In this document: piece by piece, positions 12,051 to 21,249 of the stretch | Layout: the number at the start of each line of letters is the position of its first letter | Numbering within the stretch: the first letter of the stretch is position 1 | Assembly: GCA_039583875.1 (NCBI GenBank) | Contig: CM077150.1 | Coordinates: 3,180,332 to 3,244,331, forward strand | DNA from: Platanthera guangdongensis | Taxonomy: Eukaryota > Streptophyta > Magnoliopsida > Asparagales > Orchidaceae | Reading direction: 5' to 3' | DNA: 64,000 nucleotides | Made by a program: the position numbers and the translations under genes | The notes under the pieces: generated by a model | What the model saw: only the letters and a program-made list of their open reading frames with translations | Database searches by the model: none | Told to the model about the DNA's origin: nothing

Positions 12051-12265
12051 GCAGGCGGGTGTAGCGCTGTGGCGGGAACCACTGTTCACTATAAATTAAA
12101 GCAGGCGGGTTTGAAATATTTATAAAATCTTATAACAGTAGCGGGCCCGCCTGCTTTTAATTGTATTTTGATGTCAGGCGGGTGACTTCTATGAATTAAA
12201 GTTACAATATTTAATTGTTTCATTACTTTAAAAATGTTTCTAAATTGTGAGGCCCGCCTGCTTTT
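12051..12265. repeat. Cluster of inverted GCAGGCGGG / CCCGCCTGC motifs
   Basis: The motif GCAGGCGGG occurs at about 12051 and 12101, GTCAGGCGGG near 12172, and its complement CCCGCCTGC near 12146 and 12253. The pair 12096-12109 and 12146-12161 (ATTAAAGCAGGCGGG against CCCGCCTGCTTTTAAT) forms a strong stem with a loop of about 36 nt. Such clustered short inverted motifs are typical of subterminal regions of DNA transposons (CACTA/hAT), but I see no paired terminal ends, so the class is unresolved. Confidence 0.6.
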
Positions 12266-12289
12266 AAATTGTCAATAATAATTGATGCC

Positions 12290-12432
12290 CGTCGGGGGAC
12301 GGGCGGCGAGCTTCGCCCGCCGTCGACGGTCTGGTACTGTGGGCCGGGGGGCGGGCGGCGGGCGGGCGAAGCCCGCCGTCGCCAGTCGGGTACTGTGGCG
12401 CGTGGCCATCGGGCCGAAGGCCCGTGCCTGTC
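12290..12432. repeat. GC-rich island with direct and inverted repeats
   Basis: A short island of very high GC within AT-rich DNA. It contains a hairpin around GGCGGCGAGCTTCGCCCGCC and two direct copies of a CGCCCGCCGTCGxC...GGTACTGTGG module about 60 bp apart (about 12318-12342 and 12370-12397). Open frames through it are compositional. Confidence 0.6.
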
Positions 12433-12437
12433 ACTCG

Positions 12438-12498
<61 letters not shown>
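12438..12498. repeat. Compound (TA)n(GT)n microsatellite
   Basis: About 9 TA units followed by about 21 GT units. Confidence 0.97.
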
Positions 12499-12500
<2 letters not shown>

Positions 12501-13474
12501 GCAAGTGGGCAATAAATGCACTTAACTGAGAGTGCACAAAAATTAAATAAATGAAATAAATATTCACGTCCACATCAAAGTTAAATTGTCAAATCAATCT
12601 AAGCCAAAATATTACTAGCAATGAGTGAGTATTCGTACAATCAGGGAATAAAAACTGAAATGTAAAAACTCATCTAGTAATTGACACCAGGGGTGGTGGC
12701 TCTCCTGGATGACAAGGAAGGTTAAGAGATTGTTGAGTGACTATAAAGTGTTGGTGAAAAGGGATTTTGGGGGGGTCGTGAATGAGGAAGGGTTGGAGAG
12801 GATTGTGGTGGTAGATGATGGGGGCTAGGGATGGAGACGGGGGTGACTAGTCGGGGATGTGACGGGCAGGACGGCGTTGGGAAGGGAGTTTGAAGGTTGT
12901 GGAGGTGTAGATGGCGGCGACAGAAGGTTGGGTGGTGGCCTGGTGGGGAAGGTCGTGGGTGGTGGATGTCTGACTGATTGAGGGTGTAGGAGGCGGCAGA
13001 GGAGGTTCTCGTGGCTGGGTGGGGTAGTAGCTGGTCGTGGGAATGGAGGAGGGATGTCGACGAATTGAAGGAGACATCAGCTGCGGAGGGAGGTAGAGAC
13101 TCGTTGGAGGAGAAGGAGGTGCTGTTTGGGGGTCGTCGATACCCCCTAGAGATGGGAGTCATGGTACTGACAACGCCGGTACCACGCGGCTTCCTCAGCG
13201 TCGCATCGAGGAAAGGACCCAACGACTTCTCTCTTGTAAACCTAATTTCTCGATACCTAAACTGTCGACTGCTGGTAAAATATAAAACAGGGGTTAGGTT
13301 AAATGATTTGATGACACAAATCATTCAATCACATTATTTGATCCAATTCCCAAGATACATGTCCAAAAAATAAAAACATACACCTGAAAAAAATATAGAA
13401 AACGAGTCTGACACGATCATGGTTTATGATCTTCCATCCGACAATCCAAAATGTCGATCCGATCATCGTCCTCA
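12499..13474. other. Non-coding; G-rich strand with spurious open frames
   Basis: 12720-13200 is purine-rich on the plus strand (GGTGG, GAGGAGG runs). This produces a 200-codon open frame on the minus strand that is Pro/Ser/His-rich with no domain. I regard it as compositional. Nothing else recognised. Confidence 0.5.
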
Positions 13475-14105
13475 ATGTCGTGCAAACGATCTCCATTAGG
13501 ATGCCTTGTTCCAAATGTTCTTACATGTGATGGGTCATGTTGGGCATTTTCTCCCGTTTAGGAATTTCACGCTGTAATGTGTACTATATATGCTCTCACT
13601 TTCGAGTGCCTACAAGCAATTTATTTTAGATTGTATCTTAGATTCTAATAGTGTGCAAGGTTGTAAGCTGAAAAAGTCATTGTATGGATTAAAACAATCT
13701 CTGAGAATGTGATTTGAAAAATATTCCCATGTGTTAAAAATCGTTTTTTATGTCGCGTGAACGATCTTCACCTGTCTGCCTTGTTCCAAATGTTCTTATA
13801 TGTGATGGGGTGTGTTGGGCATTTTATCCCGTTTTGGAATCTCACGTTGTCATGTGTACTTTATATGCTCTCACTTACCAGCACTTACAAGAAAAATGTA
13901 TTATAGGTTGGATCTTAGATTTTAATAGCGTGATAGCGGAAAAAGTTATTGTATGGCTTGAAACAATCTCCGCTTACCAGCACATGCAAGAAATTTATTT
14001 TAGGTTGGATCTTAGATTTTAATAGCGTGTAAGCTGAAAAAGTTATTGTATGGCTTGAAACAATCTCCGAGAAGGTGAATTGCAAAGTACTCTCAAGTGT
14101 TAACA
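13475..14105 (+). repeat. Tandemly duplicated segment carrying copia RT scraps
   Basis: A unit of about 275 bp (starting near GTGCAAACGATCTCCATTA) is repeated from about 13749, with a third partial copy from about 13975. Each copy ends in a fragment translating to KLKKSLYGLKQS (near 13660-13705, 13935-13970 and 14030-14075), the copia RT motif, followed by degenerate FEKYSHVLK. Copies diverge by scattered substitutions and carry stops. This is a retroelement fragment duplicated in place, not a gene. Confidence 0.7.
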
Positions 14106-14176
14106 AAATTTGGGATTGGGATGAATTATACAACCTGATATTGGAACATGTGACAGTTTTTATTTTCTGCATGCAG

Positions 14177-17100
14177 GCGATTGAGCAAAGGTGTAGAGTA
14201 TTTAGTTGAAAATTCTGCTGCGGAGGCTGAGGCAATAAGTGCAGCTTTGGCTGCTGCCAAGGCTCGTCAAATAAATGGTGAAGTTGAGCAGTTACCTGAT
14301 CGTGATGGTGGTCCAGATGCTACTCCCAGTGGTAAACAAATGCCGGATTTGATTAAGTCATCAGATCCTTCTATGCCAATTAATACCCCAGCACTTGGGG
14401 TTCGGCTACATCACCGAGCGGTTTGTAATTTTACCAAATGTTGTCAAGTTTACTGATTTGATTAGTTTTATTTTGTGCAAGGTTTTATTAGTTTGTTCTA
14501 TTTTATACTAATTAGTAGTTTCTTTCCCGAATGTGTATAGGTGGTTGTAGCTGCTGAAACTGGGGGAGCTTTGGGGGGCATGGTCAGGCAACTTTCCATT
14601 GATCAGTTTGAGAATGAAGGCAGACGAGTTAGCTATGGAACTCCTGAGAATGCAACTGCTGCTAGGAAGTTACTAGATCGTCAAATGTCAATAAATAGTG
14701 TACCCAAAAAGGTCAACATGTGCCCTAGTTTAAAAGAACAAAAATTATTTGTGATTATGGAAAGTTTACTTGAGTTTTTTTGTTTTTCTGAGAGAATTAA
14801 GCTAAACAATTGAGTCTTATAATAGTAACAAGCCATCTTTCACGTGCTTCATCTGTAACTTCATTCTTCTCGTTGAACTTGATGCAGGTCCTTGCACATC
14901 TTCTCAAGCCTCGCGGATGGAAGCCTCCTGTACGTAGGCAGTTTTTCTTAGACAGCAATGAACTTGCAGATCTCTGTGATAGTGCTGAACGTATATTTTC
15001 CAGTGAAGCAAGTGTCTTGCAAATTAAAGCTCCTGTTAAGATATTTGGTGATCTACATGGTCAGTTTGGGGATCTCATGCGCTTGTTTGATGAGTATGGA
15101 TCTCCTTCAACAGCTGGAGATATAGCGTAAGATACTAAAATTATATAATTAAGATGATTTTTTAAAAAAAATTGCTTTTATATACTTTTCTGCCAATAGC
15201 ATGTCTCCTCTATATCCTCTAAAATGATTCTAATATATAATCGTTCTGATTATATTATTACTGAACCTCAATAATTAGTATGTTATTTTATAGCTCTGCT
15301 GGTTTATAGAAACTTTTGACATTAGTCTGTCTGCAATTCTTTTTCCGTTTAACATAGATATTTATAGCAGAGCATGCTGTGCAATTTCTCTTTTGATTGT
15401 TTTTGTTGATAGTACTGGTAGTTTTCCATTCTTATTATTTGCATGTCAAGTATTTTTAGTCTCAATCTGTCTGCAATTCCTTTTCTGTTTAACATAGATA
15501 TTTATAGCAGAGCATGCTGTGCCATTTCTCTTTTAATTGTTTTTGTATATAGTACTGGTAGTTTTCCATTCTTATTATTTGTATCTCAAGTATTTCTAGT
15601 CTCATGTTATTTGTATAACACATACAAGAACTACTCTTTGTATATGTACGTACCCAAAAATAATCAATTGAACTATTATGAGTCTCAACATTTTCATAAA
15701 GGAGTTTTATTTAATTTAGCTGCCCCATGCTCTATGCTATCTTTATATAACATGCATAAAGACAAAATTCCCATTTCTTCATTTAATTTTTTCTGTTTTG
15801 GTTTAGCGAACTTTGATATCACATGACATAATATGCTTGAACATTATCGGCAAAAATTACCTGGCATGCAACCATAAATTTTCTCCCTCCAAGCCTCCAA
15901 CAGTTTGAAATTCTTGCATTTTCAGCCTAAAGGCCATTTTCTCTTTTAATCTAATTTGCAGAATGCCGAGTTTGATTTTGTAAGTGATTTTATGAAAATA
16001 TTAATTTGTTATAGACAACCTTATTTGTTTTAAAAAATTTAGTCAAGCTTTAGTTTTCTTACCCTTTTCTCACTTGCATACTAATTTATTTTTTTATCTA
16101 ATTGATGAGTTTTCTATTTAGGGATGAGATTTCATAATTTTCTCATTCTGTTTTGTGATTTACAGTTATATTGATTATCTCTTCTTAGGAGATTATGTTG
16201 ATAGAGGTCAGCATAGTTTGGAAACTATTACACTTCTTCTTGCGTTAAAGGTATGATTTATTAGAAGATCTTATTTTTGCATAATTCATAGGCTGGTATG
16301 ATAAAGTTTTATATTGTAGGTTGAGCATCCTCATAATGTACACTTGATTCGGGGGAACCATGAAGCAGCAGATATTAATGCCTTATTTGGATTTCGAATA
16401 GAATGCATTGAGCGAATGGTAATAATATTATTAGAATTATTACATTTCTCTTCAGTTTTGTTTTCCTGCTTACTATCTTTTCATCTGGTCAATTTGGTTC
16501 GTTTGCATGGGAACAGGGAGAACGAGATGGAATTTGGGCTTGGCATCGTATAAATCGATTATTTAATTGGCTTCCTTTAGCTGCATTAATCGAGAAAAAA
16601 ATTATCTGCATGCATGGTGGCATTGGGAGGTCCATAAATCATATAGAACAGATTGAGAACTTACAGCGCCCAATTACAATGGAAGCAGGCTCTGTAGTTC
16701 TTATGGATCTTTTATGGTATTTTCCTTCCTACTAAATTTTCCTTTTATTCTCTGTGCATATTTTTATGTTTCTATTTTCTGTTCTATGCAGGTCTGATCC
16801 AACAGAGAATGATAGCGTTGAGGGCTTAAGACCGAACGCGAGAGGCCCTGGTCTTGTTACTTTTGGGGTCAGTATTCTGTCCTTCCAATAACATGGGTTC
16901 ATCTGATATTATCCTTGCAGGGTGGACTTATTACATGCATAGCACTTGCATAGCTTCATACGCTAGTTTTACACAATATGCAATATTTGAATTTGTACCG
17001 CTTGCCTTACACACGTGGAGATGAATCAAAATCGCATCATCAATTTTTTTTATTGGAAGTGGCTGATTTCTTTCGAAATCTTTTGGGTCCGTTCGGTTGG

Positions 17101-19428
17101 ACAAAATTGAGGCTTCAGAATTGAAATTGGAGGTCCAATTTCAATGAAAATGAACCTTCGATTATAATTCATGAGGTCCAATTTCACTGAAAATGGACCT
17201 TCAATTCTAATTCAAGAGCCCCAATTTCATCTGAGTCTATATGGATAAATGATATCGAATTGTGATCATTCTAATGTCGCAGAGCCTGATATTTAGGCTC
17301 TGTTTGGGAGAGCGGTAGTAGTGGCTCTAGTGAGAAATGGAGCTCACACCCTTGGTGAGAAATGGAGCTCACACCCTTGGTGAGAAATGGAGCTCACACC
17401 CTTGGTGAGAAATGAAGCTCAAGATGTACATATTGGTCTTTCCGACTAATGGAACTCAAAATGGAAGTTACCCAAACACTTTCATTTCTTCGGTGAAGAG
17501 AATCAAAAACACCAGCAGGGCAAAATGTAGTATCAAACAAAGCCATAACGTCAGAGTTAAACATAAACTAGTTTGGTTTTATCTTGTGATATTATTGTTA
17601 GAATTTAAACATCGAACCTAAAACAAATTGGTTGGAGGTGGAGAGGCACAGGCGCTATATTAAGTACACAAGGCTATGTTAGTTGCCTGATATAAGACTA
17701 TTCTCAACCCGCCCCCGCACTTACAAGGTTGACCTCTAACACGATTGTTTTTTTTAATTGTGTGATGAGGAATGTGCCTTTGAGCTTAGCTTACCATGAT
17801 ATCATATTAGAATCCAAATATCCAACTTAAAACCAATTGGTTTGAGGTGGAGAGGCCCGGGAGCTATTAAGTGCATATGACCTTGTTATCTTCCCAATGT
17901 GGGACTATTCTCAACAACAATTCCACACCATATCACTTACGATGACTTTCACAAGCTAATTGAATCAAGTTTTTTTTTCATTAGCCATTTATGTTACGTT
18001 GGGATATCACACCTTCTAAAAGCTAAAAAGGATAGCCTTTTGTGCTGCAGCCTGATCGTGTTATGGAGTTCTGCAACAACAATGATTTGCAGCTGATAGT
18101 CCGTGCACATGAATGTGTAATGGACGGTTTTGAGCGTTTCGCTCAAGGACATTTAATAACGCTCTTCTCTGCGACCAACTATTGCGGTCAGAATTTCAAT
18201 TTTTGCCTACCACTTATATGCAACTATTATTTGTGTTAGACTGTTAGCTCATCTAGTTCATCCCTTTGAATTTTTGTACCATTATAGGCACAGCAAACAA
18301 TGCAGGGGCCATCTTAGTCCTGGGAAGAGACCTAGTAGTTGTTCCAAAACTTATTCATCCGCTTCCACCTGCAATTACTTCACCAGAAACATCACCAGAG
18401 CGTCATATTGAGGACACTTGGATGCAGGTTTCTTTTTTACTCATAAAGAATGCTATTTATAATGGTGGCTAAGATATAATTTATAAAGTCTGAGGCTGAG
18501 TAGTTAAATGATGAACCTTTTTGTCCAGGGAGTACTGTACTATAAGTGTACAGCTTAAAAAACATAGTTAAGCTACTACTGTTGAAAGGATGCACAAAGG
18601 GTTCTTGGAGACTAGGTTCCAGGCTCAGGCGCATGCCACATCAATTTTAAATAATCAGCATCAAACATCAATTCATCTTTTTGAGCAGATTCTTCATCTA
18701 TTTTACTTAGTAATCATTCATTATTATTATTTATCTCTTAAAAAGAATAAATGTAGTCGCTTGTATCATATCTCTAAGTCTCAACCCTTAATCATTCAAA
18801 TATTATTGAGTTCTTACATTATTTCTTTATTTATATTGAAAACAATTTACAACAGAAATTTCATTCAGGCGCGTCTTTTATGTTTTAAAAGAGCATGAAG
18901 GCTCAAACCTCTGAGCCTGATGAGACTTGTTTTAGGGGTGCTTGAGGCCCGCTTTAACGACACAAATTATATTAGAAGGAATGGTTGGTAGTGACATCTA
19001 TTGTATATATTATTAATTCAAGATGGATTATGTAGTTTAGACATGTACAACGAAGGATAAAAATGCACCTATTAGATATTTAGATGGTAGATAAACTTAA
19101 TGTTTAATTATTGTGTAAGAAAATGGGTAAATCTATCGGGACATGCATAAAAGGTAAATAGCATGTTTAGCACCATAATCCCTACTCGCCCACTAGGCGT
19201 AAACAAATAGAAATGAGGATTCATGATTCCGACCTCAAATAGTTGGTATAGGTATAATGCTAATGATGATTTTGGTGCCTATGGTTAATTTGGATATGCT
19301 TCCCGGCATCCCTTTACTTAGACTGGCTGTTGTTATCTCAGGAGCTTAATGCAAATCGACCACCGACACCAACCAGGGGTCGGCCGCAAGCAGCAACAAA
19401 TGATCGGGGTTCTCTTGCTTGGATATGA
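14177..19428 (+). CDS. BSL: BSL2/BSL3-like protein phosphatase (BSU1 family), C-terminal ten exons
   Basis: Ser/Thr phosphatase of the plant BSU1/BSL family, which has an N-terminal Kelch propeller and a C-terminal PP1-like domain and acts in brassinosteroid and developmental signalling. Exons by GT-AG sites and frame: 14177-14420, 14541-14711, 14888-15126, 16166-16250, 16320-16418, 16517-16716, 16792-16867, 18051-18186, 18288-18427, 19342-19428. They total 1,477 nt, giving 491 residues plus a stop with no internal stop. All metallophosphatase motifs are present (visible-residue numbering): GDLHG 192-196, GDYVDRG 226-232, GNHE 258-261, HGG 312-314, RAHE 389-392, SATNYCG. The linker GVEYLVE...SAAEAEAIS and the tail [11 protein letters not shown]...RGSLAWI match BSL2/BSL3 rather than BSL1. 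The first visible exon completes a split Arg codon, so the Kelch exons must lie further left. None is seen in 8573-14176, so either the preceding intron exceeds 14 kb or the locus is 5'-truncated. Confidence 0.93.
15326..15604. repeat. Tandem duplication (about 140 bp x 2) in BSL intron
   Basis: Two head-to-tail copies beginning TCTGTCTGCAATTC at 15326 and 15466 and ending CTTATTATTTG...TTAGTCTC, with only a few substitutions. They lie in the intron between exons 14888-15126 and 16166-16250. Confidence 0.88.
17085..17245. repeat. MITE-like repeat in BSL intron
   Basis: Begins GGGTCCGTTCGGTTGG and carries repeated CCAATTTCANTGAAAATG/GGACCTTC modules. It resembles the element at 45957-46082 (GGGTCCGTTTATTTGGTTAGAATTG). 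The right end is unclear. Confidence 0.45.
17331..17421. repeat. 25-bp tandem repeat in BSL intron
   Basis: Three full units and one partial unit of TGAGAAATGGAGCTCACACC plus CTTGG, starting at 17331, 17356, 17381 and 17406. Confidence 0.9.
17590..17920. repeat. Two direct copies of a dispersed plant repeat in BSL intron
   Basis: Copy 1 (about 17595-17710) and copy 2 (about 17804-17920) share TTAGAATxxAAATATCxAAC, AAACxAATTGGTTxGAGGTGGAGAGGC, GCTATxxTAAGT and GGGACTATTCTCAAC. This is a common high-copy plant repeat; no terminal structure was resolved. Confidence 0.6.
18590..18960. repeat. Degenerate GGCGC-type dispersed repeat in last BSL intron
   Basis: Starts near GATGCACAAAGGGTTCTTGG with AGACTAGGTTCCAGGCTCAGGCGC, aligning to the insertion at 6133 (AAAGGGCCCCTGGAGCCTAGG...GGCGC). 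It ends near GAGCCTGATGAG...GGGGTGCTTGAGGCCCGC. Longer than the copia copy because of an AT-rich middle. Confidence 0.45.
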
Positions 19429-20087
19429 CACAGCCGTTCCCCATTCTCTCTGGTGTTCTTGTACTTAAATTCCATTCACATGATTGGCTCTCGAATGTCT
19501 AGCTGTCTTCGATTTTCTTCAAGCTTGAGGGGGTTTGTTCTTCTCGTGATGACCAGGAGCCCGAGGCGGTCGAGGGTTTTGGCGCCTGGGAAGAGAAGTC
19601 AGATTCTCTTCCAAAAGTGCGGGAGTTTGAAATACAAAACGATCATCAAATTTTGGCAGGAAACTTCATTTGAGAGCTTAGTCGAGGAAAGTTGTCTGGC
19701 ATTGTCCTGCTGCGTAAGTTTGGTTGTGTATATTCGCGTACTTTGGAGATAGATATATGTGTGGTACTTGCTACTGCCCCTCCTCTACGTCCCCGCCCTC
19801 ATAGAATGATGGCTTAGAGTTCTATTTTAATTAGGCTATTCTTTTCTTACATGCTTTCCCAGGGTGGTGGTGGGTGGTGGTGGTGGTTGGTGGTGGTGGT
19901 TATTTTACAGCTCATGCCATCATTTGTTGTATCATAGAGACAATTGCCAACCTTCATCAAGTTTGTTGTGTACATTTAAGTGTTCCTTTTTCATGTGTGT
20001 TATAGTTTAATGAAGGCTTGAAGAAATATTTTGCTAATTTACTTCATAGTTATCATCATGCCTACTGATATATTCATATTAGATTCA
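19429..20087. other. BSL 3' flank / probable 3' UTR with (GGT)n tract
   Basis: Sequence after the BSL stop. No separate gene recognised. A (GGT)n/GGTGGGTGG tract lies at 19862-19901. The poly(A) site cannot be fixed from sequence alone. Confidence 0.45.
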
Positions 20088-20207
20088 GGTTCCGTTTGGG
20101 GGGCTTATTTTCACCGGTTAAACGGTTACGACCGCATGAACCGGACCTTAAATTAAGGTTCGATTCATGCGGTCGTAACAGCTTGACCGGTGAAAATAAC
20201 CGGAGCC
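20088..20207. mobile_element. Palindromic (foldback) MITE
   Basis: Two 47-bp inverted arms (20105-20151 and 20153-20199) differ at only a few positions and fold on one central base. The outer ends are GGTTCCG (20088-20094) and CGGAGCC (20201-20207), flanked by TCA on both sides (20085-20087, 20208-20210). The GGxTCCGTTTGG end and 3-bp duplication suggest PIF/Harbinger (Tourist-like) origin. It is a different sequence from the 222-bp MITEs at 25871-26316 but shares the terminal GGCTCCG type. Confidence 0.8.
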
Positions 20208-20210
20208 TCA

Positions 20211-21249
20211 TTTTAGTTGCTTCGGTTATCAGGCATTCATTAGAACCGTTCAGACTTGTAGGTGGAAAATCAGTTCCAGGTTTTTTATATCCCAGAGATA
20301 TTAGTTACTGTGGCTTTAACATATTATATATTTGTTTTTGATGTAATTTTTGAGTTTGAGAGGGTTTTAGTTTGATAATCTATGAGCGAAATCGCTTAGC
20401 CATTACAACCAACAAGAACTCGAGTGGAACCATTAACCCTGGTTCCAGGATATAGGCCTAATAGTTCTCTTTGATTAACACTAGAGATTATGTTGAGCTC
20501 TCATTTTTGAAGGGTGGCATTCCAAATTGCGACGTTTTCTCCAATCAATCCTTAAAAGCATTGCGGGTTTGTTTGGATGTTGCCTAATTTGTGGGTTTGT
20601 TTATTCAAGCTATTACAGTGACTGTAAAATCTCGTCCATGTTATGAACATTGTGCGCCTAATTTAGCCTTCATTATAGATGGTTTATGATCCTTGGGTGA
20701 GCTCCTTGAATGTAGGGATAAATTCAAGGTGGACCAAAAAAAGCCAAATATTGGATAATTTAAGATTGGTTGTTAGTATTTATGCCAATGTTATTCAATA
20801 AATTTAGCATTTGTAAAGATTCATGAAATGATGCTTTGCTCTTTAGGGAAAAATAATCCTCAATATCTATTTACTGTCAGTTGATAATCAATTAAAGCAT
20901 CTTAGCCATTGAATCAACCTTCATTTATTCTACTCTTATGGTCTGTTTGTTGCGGCGGTGGTGGTCGTGAATGCGTTGGGTATGAATTATCGTTCGTGAA
21001 ATTTTTTTTTCCCGCTTTCCATTTTCTCTTTATGTTCAATTTTTTTTTCTTGCCATGCCAAATGCATGTTTTATAGCAGCTGAATGAATGATATTAACAA
21101 TAGATGCCTACTGCTGCAAAAAATAAATCTTCATATACATCAGACCTCACCTGCTACCAAATCTACGCAAATTCTGAGTTCATAATGAATTGATTTGTGA
21201 ACAAAACTTCAACTATTTACCATCTTAATTCCAAGCTGCGACTAATACG
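20211..21249. other. Intergenic between converging BSL and DUF659 genes
   Basis: No coding exon recognised. Around 20940-21060 a fragment GCGGCGGTGGTGGTCGTGAATGCG...CGTTCGTGAA resembles the left half of the MITE family at 25871-26316. Confidence 0.5.

Noticed and set aside
12722..13324. 200-codon minus-strand open frame
   Set aside because: Pro/Ser/His-rich translation of a purine-rich plus strand, no domain, no codon-like structure; judged compositional.
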